Source: Morella rubra (Eukaryota > Streptophyta > Magnoliopsida > Fagales > Myricaceae). From it: a stretch of DNA of 64,000 nt. The translations under genes and the position numbers were made by a program. Positions 21,126 through 32,439 of the stretch are shown in pieces. Location: assembly GCA_003952965.2 (NCBI GenBank), contig CM025856.1, positions 14,732,953 through 14,796,952 on the forward strand. Direction: 5' to 3'. Below the pieces are notes generated by a model, which did not search any database, was not told the DNA's origin, and saw only the letters and a list, made by a program, of their open reading frames with translations. The first letter of the stretch is position 1. Every line of letters begins with the position of its first letter.

Positions 21126-24100
21126 GTCTCATATCGTGGAATTGCCGAGGTCTTAGAAGACCTGCGGCTTTGCGTGTCCTTGGGATGCTGGTGAGAGATT
21201 TGGATCCTGTGGGTATTTTTTTAATTGAGACTAAAATAAAGGATGAGTGTCTTCATGTGATTTTGCGGAGATTGGGCTTTTCTTATTTTTTGTTTATTCC
21301 TCCTGTCGGCTTCGTTTTTCCATTTTTTGGTGAAACCGGGTGGTGATAGATCTGGGTTTTTGTGCTCTTCAGTATATGGGCCACCACTTTGGAGAAATAA
21401 GGCTTCTTTCTGGGATGATTTGATGAAGTTGGGAGTGTTGAATGACAAACCATGGGTTTGTGTGGGGGATTTTAATGATATTATCAAACAAAGGGAGAAA
21501 AGAGGTGGTAGATTTGTGTTTGGGTCTTCTTCTAGAGGGTTAAAACAGTTTATGGATTGTATGGGCTTTGTGGATTTAGGCTATTTAGGAAGAAATTTTA
21601 CTTGGTCTAATGGGAGGTTGGGAATGGCTAATATGCGGGTAAGGTTAGATCAAGGAATAACTAATGTTCAATACAGAATTAGTTATCCGAATGCTTGTGG
21701 AGCCATTTTGTGTCACAAATTCTGATCATGTGCCTTTAGTTCTACATATTTTTGGATGTGAGGCTGGGGCGGCGAATAGCTTTAAATTTGAAAAATTTTG
21801 GGTAAGGGATGCTTCTTGCTTTGGGGTTTTTGCTGAATCTTGGAGGAAGCATAGAAGTGGGTCCCCTGCTTGGATATTGTTTAACAAAATTCGGGCATGA
21901 GAGTGTCTTTGAGAAAATGGAATTTGGAGACTTTTGGAAATATTAGTGTTCGGATTGCTGGTGTTAAAGAGCAATTGAGTATTTTTCAACAATTTGCCCC
22001 CTCTAGTTATAATATTTGGGTGGAGAAGTGTTTGTTGGCTGAGTTAGATAAACAGTTATAGCGAGAAGAAATCTTTTGGAAGCAGAAATCTCGTGTAGCT
22101 TGGCTGACATCAAGTGATTTGAATACTAAGTTCTATCATGCTTCTGCGGTTGTCAGAAGATGTCGTAATCGCATTGTAGAACTAAAGGACAGTTCAGGTG
22201 GTTGGATTTCAGGAAGACAAAATATTGGGAACGAATTGGTTTCTTTCTATTCTACTCTTTATACTTCGGATAGGCCTCAAATTCTTGATAATTTGGATAA
22301 TTTGGTGAAACCTATGATTACAGAGGATGAAAATGTTGAGCTAATTTGTATTCAAGATAGTGTGGAAATGTGGGAGACGCTTAAGATGATGCATCCGGAT
22401 AAGGCTCCTGAGCTTGATGAGATGGCGGTGTATTTTTTTCAGCAATTTTGAGAAATTGTTGGTGGGATGTTATTTCTACGGTGCAAGATTTTTTTATTAA
22501 AGGATGTTTGTTGCCTGAGCTGAATGCTACAAATATAGTAATGATTCCAAAAGTTGCTAACCCATCTTTAATTAGTCAGTTTAGACCCATTAGTTTTTGT
22601 AATGTAATTTACAAGCTAATTTCGAAAATTTTGACGAAGAGGCTTAAAAAAGTATTGCCGAAACTGATTTCTCCTTATCAGCTTGCATTTGTGCCTGGAA
22701 GGTTGATTCAAGAAAATTATATTGTCGTGGCTAGGGTTTTTAATGGTATGAATCATAAGAGAGGTGCTGGTGTGTGGATGACAATAAAAGTTGATATGGA
22801 AAAGGCGTATGATAGGGTGGAGTGGCAATTTTTGCTTATAATTCTGGAGCAATTTGGATTTCATTAAGTTTGGATTAATTGGATTAAGGAGTGTATTTCT
22901 TCGCCTCAGTTTTCGGTTTTGTTGAATGGGGGGGTCTTTTGGAAGGTTTTATCCTTCAAGGGGACCCGCTTTCGCCTTTTTTATTCCTTCTCTGTTCAGA
23001 AATTTTATCAATATTATTGTTGCGTGAAGAAGCTGTCGGAAATCTTCATGGGATTAAAGTGGATCGTAATGCACCGATTATATCTCATCTCTTATTTGCG
23101 GATGACTTGTTATTTGCGAAAGCTCAAGTAAGGGACATTGTTGCAATGGAGAAATGTTTTGAGGTGTATTCAGGTTGGTCTGGGTAGAAGTTGAATAGAA
23201 GTAAGTCCTCCATCCATTTTAGTAAAAATTTCTAGTCCTTCAGCTTTGCATATATGTGATTTGCTTGGTTTGAAGAGAATGCCGGCTAAAGCTAAACATT
23301 TGGGGATGCCTTTACTCTTTCCCTGGTCTAAATATCGTGCGTTGGCTGATTTGACAGGGCATATTTTTGCTAAGCTAGAGGGTTGGAAGGCTAAGCTTTT
23401 ATTGCAAGCTGGCCGTACTACTATGCTAAGAAGTGTGGCGTTAACTATACCTACGTATTCTATAGGGTTTGTGGCTTTTCCTCATCAGTGGTGTGTTGAT
23501 GTGGATAAGAGGTTTAAGAATTTTTGGTGGGGGTTTTAAGCTGAGAAGTCAAGAAATTTGTCTTTGCAATCATGGGAGTCTATTTGTGTTCCAAAGGTAT
23601 TTGGGTGGGATGGGTATTAGAGGTGTGACAAATCTCAATAAGGCTATAATTTCCAAATTAGTGTGGAAAATCTTTACAAATGATGAGAGCCTTTGGGTTA
23701 GAATGTTGAAAAGTAAGTACCTCCATAATATTGAATTTGGTGATGCCGTGGGGTGTCCAAAGGCATCTTGGGTGTGGCAGAGTATTGTAAAATGGAAGTC
23801 TTTGCTTAAATTGGGTTTATGTTATGTAGTGGGGAATGGAAGGAATATTTTGGTGTGGGGTGATCCTTGAGTTCCCTCAATTTCTGGTTTTATTCCATCA
23901 CCTAAGACTGATGTGAATCCATTGGAGGTGTTGGTGGTGGCAGATCTTATTGATAGATGCACTGGTCAGTGGGATAGATCTTTAGTGTGGAGGTTGTTTG
24001 ATAAACCTCATGCGGAAGCTATCTATAAAATTCATTTGGGCAGTCCTGCTAGACAGGATGAATTGATGTGGATTTCTGATAAGTCTGAGAAGTTTTCGGT

Positions 24101-25155
24101 AAACTCTATGTATAGAGAGTTGGTTAAACTCAAGTCTATTCCTATTTCTCCTGTGGAGGCAATGTGGTGGAAAAAATTGTGGAAATTAAAAGTGCATGAA
24201 AGATTGAAAGTTGCTTTGTGGAAATTATTTTGGAATATTATTCCTACAAAAGGTAATGTGGCGAGTAGACTTGGAATTGATTTAGAGAGGGATGGGGTTA
24301 AATGTGTGTTCTGTGGGGAGAAGGTGGAAACTACAAAGCATATTTTGATAAATTGCTTTGTTAGTAGATTTTTGTGGTGTTCCTCTCAATGGGCTTTGGA
24401 TATCAGAATTTTTTATAATCAGTCTTTATCATCTTGGCTTTTGGCTATTTTGGATCCTTATCGGATTTCTGGGGTGTCTATAGATGATTTTCATCATTTT
24501 CAGGTTTTTGCTTTGATCTTCTGGGATCGGTTATGGTGGATGAGGAATCAAATGGTTCATTAAGCTGTTTCGTTGGATTTGTTGTCTTTGAGGGATAGGA
24601 TTAATTCCTCCTACAGGGAACATGTTTGGGCTTGGGAAAGTAGATGGGAAATATTGGAGGTTGAAAGTTGGAAGCCACCTAAGGAGGGTCACATAAAAGT
24701 CAATTTTGATGTGGCTATGAGGAAAGATTTTGCAGTGGGGGCGGCTGTTCTTCGGAATCATTTGGGGCGTGTGGTGGGAGTAAAAGTTCAGAAGACTTTG
24801 GTGGATGATCCTTTTGTAGGGGAAGTTTTTGCTGCGAAGTTGGGAATTGAGGATGCTAAAGCTCATGGTTTCCAGGAAGTTATTATTGAGGGAGACTCCC
24901 TTCTTGCCATTGAAGCCTATCGTAAATTTTCAGAACGTGTTGATTGGCAGGTGCATAGCAGGATTGAAAAGATGGTCAGCTGTGTCTCTTCTTTTAATTC
25001 TTGTGTGTTTGGCTTTGTTAAAAGAGGTGCTAATATGGAAGCGCACCATTTGCCTTGATGGGCTGCCACTTTGTTTGATTTAGGTGGCTACCCCGATGTT
25101 CATGAGCATTATCCAGACTTGGTTTGGATTTATGCAGGGACTGATCTACCTTGAT
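21122..25155 (+). pseudogene. LINE ORF2: endonuclease, reverse transcriptase and RNase H
   Basis: The ATG at 21122 overlaps the ORF1 stop (ATGA). Domains in order. AP-type endonuclease, 21122 to about 21900: LISWNCRGLRRPAALRVLG, WVCVGDFND, SDHVPLVL. Reverse transcriptase, about 22500-23190: MIPKVANPSLISQFRPISFC, DMEKAYDRVEW, then catalytic FADDLLFAKA. A zf-RVT segment, about 24160-24370: WKLKVHERLKVALWKLF, CVFCGEKVETTKHIL. A C-terminal plant-type RNase H, about 24690-25060: VNFDVAMRK, IIEGDSLLAIEA. ORF2 nicks the target and copies LINE RNA at the cut. Breaks include a frameshift near 21330, stops at about 21898, 22062, 22865, 23186, 23868 and 24561, a shift near 23225, and a TGA near 25057 replacing a tryptophan codon. 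It is not functional. Confidence 0.88.
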
Positions 25156-25217
25156 TTTTCTTTGGTTGTTTTGTTTTAAGTTGAATAAAGGTTTCGTTCT
25201 TAATTAAAAAAAAAAAT

Positions 25218-25398
25218 TGCCAACTAAATACTTCGAATATTGTTTTGTAACCCACGAGTGCTTTGAGAAAGTGTCTATGGGGAATAGAAGTGCTTGCATA
25301 TTAGGGAAATATTTAGTGAAAGTCTACTTCTTTTAATTTTTTTATATGGTTAAAATATTTAGTGAAAGGAAATGAGTAGACCTGGTCAATTATAGCCC
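25218..25398. other. Short spacer after the LINE tail
   Basis: Non-coding AT-rich sequence between the poly-A tail and the hAT transposase remnant. If the LINE has a target duplication, its right copy should start near 25217 (ttgccaactaaat). I found no left copy. Confidence 0.4.
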
Positions 25399-25620
25399 AT
25401 GACATTGATCTTACCACTTGCGACTGCAATCGTTCAGAGATTATTCTCTGCGATGAAGTTTATCAAGACAGAGTTGCGTAATAAGATGAAAGATAACTGG
25501 ATGAATGATAGTATGATAGTATACATTGAAAAGGAAATTTTGAAACTATTGAGAACGAAGCCATTTTGCAACGTTTTCAAAAGATACAGACCCGTAGAAT
25601 CCAATTGCCATCTCTCAGTC
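25399..25620 (+). pseudogene. C-terminal hAT-family dimerisation domain fragment
   Basis: The frame reads LPLATAIVQRLFSAMKFIK, then RNKMKDNWMNDSMIVYIEKEI, the C-terminal dimerisation segment of hAT transposases and of domesticated TTF-type zinc-finger/HAT proteins (family form 'LPVATA.VERAFSAM...LRN.M.D.WMND...YIE'). A one-base deletion near 25538 shifts the remainder. In the next frame the text continues TIENEAILQRFQKIQTRR, as the family expects. Only the last about 70 residues are present, so this is an orphan last-exon remnant. Confidence 0.75.
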
Positions 25621-25902
25621 TTAGCAAATAGTATGGTACGTGTATTTCAATATTTTTAATGTTTTTAGTAGTTAATTTTTGATATTTTAACTCTAAGATA
25701 CTTTTTTGCGTTACGTAGTAAATTTTTTTTTTTTTTTTTGTCATTTTCCCTTTGGAGTTTGTCACCTTCAAATTCATTCTTGGTTCCGCCTCTGGTAATA
25801 AATATAAGGGCGATATACAAGATATTATGTATTTTTTTTAAAAAAAAGTTTAATCAATACCTAAGTTTGAACCCTTTTTTTTTCATTGGGTCCCTTGTCC
25901 AA
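25621..25902. other. Non-coding stretch left of copia C
   Basis: AT-rich with poly-T and poly-A runs. No gene or element terminus recognised. Confidence 0.4.
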
Positions 25903-26178
25903 TGTAGAAATAAGAGAAAAGACAGCAAGAATAAAGAATACTTTGTATATTTTGAGGTGTGTATAAACTGTACAATGAACCGTTCTTTTAGAGGAGGAGA
26001 GGGTAAACTATAGTAGGTAATCATAATCAATCTAACTAAAAATCTAATCACAAATCTCAATCTGATCACATATCTCAATCTTCTTGATTTGAGAATATCT
26101 TTCTGATTTAGGAAGATATATGAAGATATATTTTCAAGATCTTCTTAAATCAGGAAGGTATAGTGCCATATACTAACA
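25903..26178 (-). repeat. 3' LTR of copia C
   Basis: On the minus strand it starts TGTTAGTATATGGCACTATA and ends ATTTCTACA (TTTCAACA in the other LTR). 276 bp against 257 bp in the 5' LTR. The pair differs by substitutions and small indels, so the insertion is not recent. Confidence 0.85.
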
Positions 26179-28662
26179 CCCCCCCTCAAACTCAAGATGA
26201 AAGCGAAGATGCTAACTTGAGTTTGCGAACTAAATCTTGATGACGTCCAGGAGGATGAGCCTTGGTGAAGATATCAACGAGCTAATTAGCAAAAGCAACA
26301 TGATGTAATCGAAGAGTATCTTGCTTAATATGATGACGAATGAAATGACAGTCAATCTCAATATGTTTTGTGCGCTCATGAAAAACAACATTGTGGGCAA
26401 TCTGGATGACAAGAGGTCAGATGCATATTTTGCTTGGGAAAGATAATATCCATCTGAACATGATGACACCTCAAGACCAAGAAATAACTTAGAGAACCCA
26501 AATCTTTCATCTCAAACTACTGAATAAGGAATTACTTAAGTGTCTGAATGTCAGAAAGATCATCGCCTGTAATAACCATGTCATCAATATAAAGTAAAAG
26601 GAGAACAATACCATTCTCCGACTGGCGGATAAACAAGGCAAAATCATATGCATTTGGAGTGAATCCTTGCTAAGCCATAACTGAATTGAACTTGAAAAAC
26701 CAAGTATGAGGAGACTGCTTGAAACCGTAAAGAGCCTTACGAAGGCGGAAAACCTTCTGAAGTGGGTGCTCTAAATCTTGAGGAGGCTTGAGATAGACTT
26801 CTTCTTCCAGATCACCATTAAGGAACACATTCTTCACATCCATTTGGAATTGGCTCCACTAGCGAATGGCTGCAACTACAAGTAAAGATTTAAAAGAAGT
26901 AAGACATGCAACTGGTGCAAAAGTCTCCTCATAGTCAATACCATATTCCTGAGCAAATCCCCGAGCCACAAGATGAGCTTTGTAGCATTCAACAGACCCA
27001 TCAGCTCGTGCCTTAATCTTGTACACCCATTTACATCCTATTGCAGACTTACCAGGAGGCAAATCGACCTAGTCCCATGAAAGAGTTTTGTGAAGAGCCT
27101 GGAGTTTCTCAGACATAGCTTTTTGCCAAAGAGGGTCAAAACTAGCTTTGCGATAACTGTGAGGCTCATAAAGAGTGGCAATAGCAGAAAAACAAGGTAA
27201 ATCATTAAGATGAGATGGATGGGCTCTTACTCAAGTAGAACAACGAATATCTACAATGGAGGAGGGATCAGGCATGATAACTGCATCAGGCGATGGTCTA
27301 ACTCAAAAGGAACAAGCACAAGGTAGTCACTTAAGGAGCTTTCATCACCTGCATCAGAATCTAAAGAAAGTTCTATCCTAGGGTCAGTAAAAATTGGAGA
27401 GAAAGATGAAAAAGTGTCTGGGAATGGAGACATACTGGTAAAAAACTTATGTTCCCAAAACTAAACATGATGGGATACACGGCTTGGCTATAGGATCATA
27501 AGATCATAACATCGATAACCCTTTTGTTCAATACCATAACCAAGGAAACAACAGAGACAAGAACGAGGTTCAAGTTTGGTACACTCATGAGGTGGCAGTA
27601 ATACAAAGCAAGCACAACCAAAAACTTTCAAGAGAGAATAATTTGGTACATTCCCATGAATGCGCTCATAAGGAGATTGTTTTGAAGTGGTAAGAGAAGG
27701 AATTTTATTAATGGTATGAGCAATGGTAAGAGTAGCTTCTCCACAGAACGATTCAGGGAGAGTGGCAGATATGAGAAGAAATCTTACAGTGTTGAAAATA
27801 AGGAAATGCTTATGTTTACCATGCCCATTCTACTAGGGAGTATAAGGACAAGATCAATGAGACAAAGTGTCATCCTCTTTGAGTGTGGTAAGCAATGAGA
27901 CAGATGTATACTCCATGGCATTATCAAAACGAAAATATTTTGATTATGCAGTTGAACTAAGTTTTTATCATCTGTTTAAAGCCACGAAAAATACGTAACA
28001 AGTCAGGTCGATCATGTAAAAGATAAAGCCATGTGTAACGAGAATAATCATCGATAAAGATAACAAAGTAACAAGACCCCCTGACTAGGAACAGGGACAG
28101 GTCCCCAAACATCAGAATGAACAAGATCAAAAGTGGTAGAGCATAAAGATTCACTATTATTAAAGGAAAAAGCCTTTTGTTTTCCCAATTGACAAGAAAC
28201 ACGATCAAAATAGTCAAAATCAATTCGTCCTAAGTGACCACTAGAAGCTAAAGACTGGATACGAGGCAAAGAAGTGTGATCGAGATGAGATTGCCAAAGA
28301 CTAAAAGAGACAACGACAGCAAGAGACGGAACAAAACATGGACTAGGAACATACAGGAACGAAAGCTCAAAAAGACGACCAACTATACGGCTAGTCCAAA
28401 CTAGGTGGCTCGTGTTCTGATCCTGCATATCACACCCTTTGTTAGAAAAAAAGGTTAAGATAAGACCATGCTCAACAAGTTGACCAATAGAAAGGAGATT
28501 TAGAAACAATTTAGGAATGTGATATGTATCATGTATGGAAAGAGCAAATATAGAAACAGAGCCAACATGACCAATAGACATATGGGAACCATCAGCAGTG
28601 TCTATCAAAGGTACATGATGCAAAGATTGTTTATCAAATAGGAGAGAAGAATCAAAAGTCAT
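26179..28662 (-). pseudogene. Copia C pol: integrase, reverse transcriptase, RNase H remnants
   Basis: Right to left. A GAG-pre-integrase segment with LWQSHLDHTSLPRIQSLASS and a degraded zinc-binding motif, ending FDLVHSDVWGPVPVPS (first catalytic Asp of integrase). Next, FVIFIDDYSRYTWLYLL (28000-28090). Next, the RT start AIGCKWVYKIKARADGSVE with HLVARGFAQEYGIDYEETF (26859-27062). Then an RT catalytic YIDD box near 26585 read in minus. RNase H pieces follow to 26230. Together these would copy the RNA and insert the cDNA. Frame changes near 28060 and across 27060-27960 disable it. Confidence 0.8.
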
Positions 28663-28677
28663 ATGATTGCAATAGGC

Positions 28678-29746
28678 TTAGCCAACAAACCAAGAGGAAG
28701 ATTTCACTGAAGAGAAGGTTAATGCAGTAGAAGAAGGATATAGAACCTGGTGGACAATTGCCTTGAGACCAGTTGCAGTAAAGGATGAAGGACGTGTAGA
28801 AGATGACCCAGAAGCTGAGGGACTGGTAGACGTAGCTGCAAAATTCTTAGAGGTGGGAGTATAGATCTTAGCTTTTTGAGCATCTCTGGCATCCTCAGCC
28901 TTTTTCTTTGCACACTTAGAAATCCGATGACTATCTTCCTTACAATAGTGACATTTACCAAAGAAACGGTGCGGCTTAGCAGCAGCTGCCATGGAAACAA
29001 AGGATGCAATGGCCATGACCAAATAAAAAATCTTCACTTGACGAGTTCGCTGTCGTGTCTCCTCGGAAATGAGCTCAGTAAGAGCTAGATAAAGTGTAGG
29101 CAATGGAGAGCGATGAAGCAAAGAGGCTCTAGTATTCTCAAAATCATCCCGAATATGCATTATAAAATGAATGAACTGACAACAATCCCGATACTCAGAA
29201 AAGATCTCAGTAGACTTTGCATCAAGAAAAAAAGGATCAGCTTGAGAGAGCTGATCCCAAATACTACTCATTGAGAGTGAAACTCATCAATAGATTGGTC
29301 AGGCTCTTGATGCATCTAATACAATTTAGATTCCAGCTGAAATTGGAAAGAGATATCAATAGAGCAATTGTATCGGTTTGCCAAAAATTACCAAGCAAGT
29401 TGGGCATTCCGAAATTTAGGAAGAAGATTAGGAATAGATGGAATGGAGGTATTGATGAACCAAGATAAAATCTTATAATGAGTGGCTTCCTATACCTCGA
29501 GACGATCAACAAAATCATCTGTAGTTTCCTTGTCGGCTTTCTTAGGTTTCGTTTTATCTCCAGTAACAAAACACCATAACTTACAACCAATGAGAAAGAC
29601 CAACATTTACTTGGCCCAAGCATTATAGTTGGTGCCATCCAAAACAATGTTGATAGGCCGAATGACATTAACATAATTAGTGGAAGCCATAAAAGAAATA
29701 TGATGACCGAATTAGAGCAAACAAAGGGCACGGTTGAAACGAGCAC
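28678..29746 (-). pseudogene. Copia C gag remnants with zinc knuckle
   Basis: Two overlapping minus-strand frames. 29264-29746 holds the N-terminal gag part, out of frame in places; in the neighbouring frame, NYNAWA-type words occur near 29620. 28678-29271 reads MSSIWDQLSQADP, then LTELISEETRQRTRQV, and CHYCKEDSHRISKC (CX2CX4HX4C nucleocapsid knuckle), then a serine/threonine-rich linker. The protease motif that should follow is not clear. 29747-30330 is a GC-rich leader with repeated 'gggcc' and 'ctagat' words and no coding signal. Confidence 0.72.
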
Positions 29747-30345
29747 AAAAATCTATCTGGGGGCGCCGGAGCTCTGCCGGACTGTGGTTGACAGTGGCTA
29801 GAGGTGGTTGCTGGCAGTGGATGATGACCGGTTGGTGGATTACGGTCAGTTTGCTATGGACTAGTGCTGGGTCGTGACAAGCCAGACTAGAACTGGATGG
29901 GCCGGGCAAGAACTAGATGATCCAATCGTAGTGGGCCAGACTTGGATTGCTCAAGAACTAGATTGGGCTGGGTCTAGATTGGACCAGACAAGACAACGGC
30001 CTAGAGCTGGTAGATGTGTGCTGTCATACGCAGGGCGTGTGGTGGGTGCATGAAGCGAAGCACTAAGGGCGCGTGGTGGCGCTTACTGAGGAGGATAGAG
30101 TGGCAAAACCTTCAAGCAGCGCATGAGGGCATGTGGGACTTTAGAACAGGGCGTTCTTCCCACTGAACAAGATTATGAGACTCATAGAATTGATTTAAGG
30201 TATGGAAACACCAAAAATCGATGAATAGGGACCCAAATTTTAGTGAAAGAACAACAGGATTGAAGAACACAAAGAAAGAGAGCCAGGGAAATCGATGTAA
30301 GGTATTAAGAGACCCAAAATCGATTGACAGAAGGCTCCGATACCA

Positions 30346-30653
30346 TGTTGAAATAAGAGAAAGGACAGAGAGAATGAAGAATACTTTGTATATTTTGAGG
30401 TGTGTATAAACTGTACAATAAACCATCTTTTTATAGGAGAAAAGGGTAAACTATACAAGGTAATAAGAATCAATCTAATTACAAAAGGCTCCGATACCAT
30501 GTTGAAATAAGGGAAAAGACAGAGAGAATGAAGAATACTTTGTATATTCTGAGGTGTGTATAAACTGTACAATGAACCGTCTTTTTATAGGAAAAGAGGG
30601 TAAACTATATAAGGTAATAATAATCAATGTAATTACAAAAGGCTCCGATACCA
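30346..30653 (-). repeat. Two extra tandem copies of the LTR-end/PBS unit (154 bp each)
   Basis: The LTR border 'ataccatgttgaaataag' occurs at 30346, 30500 and 30654, exactly 154 bases apart. The first two units contain only the LTR part next to the PBS (minus-strand 3' end, U5 side), about 130 bp, plus about 20 bp bearing the PBS. The third belongs to the full LTR. On the minus strand the order is therefore full LTR, PBS, partial LTR, PBS, partial LTR, PBS, leader. The units are nearly identical to each other, so the amplification is younger than the divergence between the two LTRs. Confidence 0.9.
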
Positions 30654-30910
30654 TGTTGAAATAAGAGAAAAGACAGAGAGAATAAAGAATACTTTGTATA
30701 TTCTGAGGTGTGTATAAACTGTACAATGAACTGTCTTTTTATGGGAGAAGAGGGTAAACTATACAAGGTAATAAGAATCAATCTAATTACAATTTTGATA
30801 ACAAATCTCAATCTTCTTAATTTGGGAATGTCCTCTTAATTCAGGAGATACAGAAAGATATATTTCCACGATCTTCCTAAATCAGAAAGATATAGTGCCA
30901 TATACTAACA
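30654..30910 (-). repeat. 5' LTR of copia C
   Basis: 257 bp, minus strand from TGTTAGTATATGG (right end) to TTTCAACA (left end), next to TGGTATCGGAGCC (PBS). It pairs with 25903-26178. Confidence 0.88.
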
Positions 30911-31437
30911 CCCAATACAGAGAATTGATTTTTCATCGCGTAAGTCTAGATGTTCAATTAGGTGGCTACGTAAGTACTTGACTACTCTGTTTTTTGTTTT
31001 TTTTTTTGTCATAAATGAATAAGCAAGGGGTGAAAACAAGTGCATGGTTATAATTAGTTAGGATATTTAGTAATTTTACTTGAATGGTTCAACTACTGAT
31101 GTTGGGTTATAAAAAAATTCTCCAAATTTGTAAAATATTCATAGTGGTGTGAATTCTTAAAGATATTTGTAAAAATGTTGGTGAAATTTTTTAAAGATAT
31201 TTGATTATAGATTCATTATTAGGACTTTTGTAAATTTTTTAATAAAAAAATATTGGAATTTTGTACAAAAGTATTAAAAAATTAACCAAAACAAAAAAGA
31301 AAAACAAAAACAAAATGGAAAGCTTAACCATATGGCATATTTGCCAGCCCACGCAATTAGGGACGAAGCCGGCGAGGCGGGGGCCATGGCACCCTCTAGC
31401 ACCACAAAATTTCGATTCCCAGGAAGATTACATTAAT

Positions 31438-32322
31438 TAGGGCTGCATACTAGTGATGTAGGTACCGGTTTGGCCAAAATCGGCACTGTCACTGTTAATC
31501 TCGGTGGCCTATATTTGACACCGATACCGAAACCGACAGGCCAAATAACTAGCCATTGTCGGTGATGGTTACACAGTAACCGGTCACCACCAGTTCACAA
31601 AATTTCACAAAAAATAAACAATTTCACAGCAAATTTTCTCTTCTCCTCGAACCTAAAATGGAAACCATCGTAGATTCACAACGAAAAACACCAGATTCAC
31701 AATGAAAAAATCTAGATTCACAAAACATTCACAAAATAAATCCACAAAAAAAACTCATCTTTAAAAGCAATGAAGATTGTGAAGACAATCTTCAAAACAA
31801 CGTCTCATTTGCTTTGGGGTGGGCGGCGAAGACGACAGAGACGGAGGAGAGTGAGGGTCAATAGGGGGCGGGGGAGAGCAGAGAGAGTCTGAGACTCAGA
31901 TGTCTTCGCGGCTGAGGAAACAAAACGGTGTGCTTACTACTCAATCTCATCGTTAAAGGTTAGGGTTTAATAACCCTAACCCAAACGGGTTCTCTTTAAG
32001 TAGAGACGGCACTGTTGTTTTATTTTTTATTAAAAAAAATAAAAGTGATGGGGTTAGGGTTTTACCCTAACCCCATCGCAAGCATTGCAAAGGCGTCGTT
32101 CTCTTCATACAGATAGCGGCGCCGTTTATGTTTAAAATAAATATAATAAAAAGCCACAGGTGACGGTTTACCATTGGAATTTTTGGTGGTAAACCGTCAT
32201 CGGTAATATTACCGGTAAATGGCTAGTTTTATTGCTGGCACTGGTACTGGGAACCCTCAATATGGTAGTTCCCGCCGCTGTTGCCCAAAAACCGACACCG
32301 GCGGTTGAAATGATCAGCCCTA
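31438..32322. mobile_element. Non-autonomous hAT element, 885 bp, with 8-bp TSD
   Basis: Ends TAGGGCTG...CAGCCCTA (8-bp terminal inverted repeat) and is flanked by a perfect 8-bp duplication acattaat (31430-31437 and 32323-32330), the hAT hallmark. Block copy 2 has the empty site 'ggttacattgatatttcccc'. The interior is built of accggt/ggtgac words, some facing each other, and has no transposase. A minus-strand frame at 32168-32431 crosses the right end and is not a gene. Confidence 0.9.
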
Positions 32323-32439
32323 ACATTAATATTTCCCTAATTCTATAGCAACTCTCGTGCGCTTTATATGACCTGCCTCTTTGCGCTACAAAATCCCCTC
32401 CTCTCTTCATTTGTCCTTGCTCTGACATCATTTTTCAGC

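Larger units (their letters stand above)
19200..25217 (+). mobile_element. L1-type LINE retrotransposon, near full length, decayed
   Basis: A plant L1-like element: 5' leader of uncertain start (about 19200), ORF1 (19577-21125), ORF2 (21122 to about 25155), a short 3' UTR ending 'gaataaaggtttcgttcttaatt' and a poly-A run at 25205-25217. 'aaggtttcgttcttaatt' followed by A is a usual 3' end of plant LINEs. No matching target duplication was found upstream, so the 5' end is unresolved. About ten stops or frameshifts in the two ORFs show that it is dead, although all domains remain in order. Confidence 0.88.
25903..30910 (-). mobile_element. Copia LTR retrotransposon 'C' (Ale/Retrofit-like), degenerate
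   Basis: A 5.0-kb element with LTRs at both ends in the minus orientation. The flanks are tccaa (25898-25902) and cccaa (30911-30915), a target duplication with one difference. The minus-strand polypurine tract (GAGTTTGAGGGGGG, about 26179-26195) abuts the 3' LTR. The PBS (TGGTATCGGAGCC in minus) abuts the 5' LTR. Domains gag - integrase - RT - RNase H appear right to left, in copia order. The short LTRs (about 260 bp) and PBS suit the Ale/Retrofit lineage. Stops and frameshifts are numerous. The 5' LTR/PBS junction is tandemly repeated (30346-30653). Confidence 0.85.

Noticed and set aside
30221-30409. 62-codon plus frame near the copia C PBS
   Set aside because: Overlaps the LTR/PBS tandem repeats; antisense to the leader, no domain.
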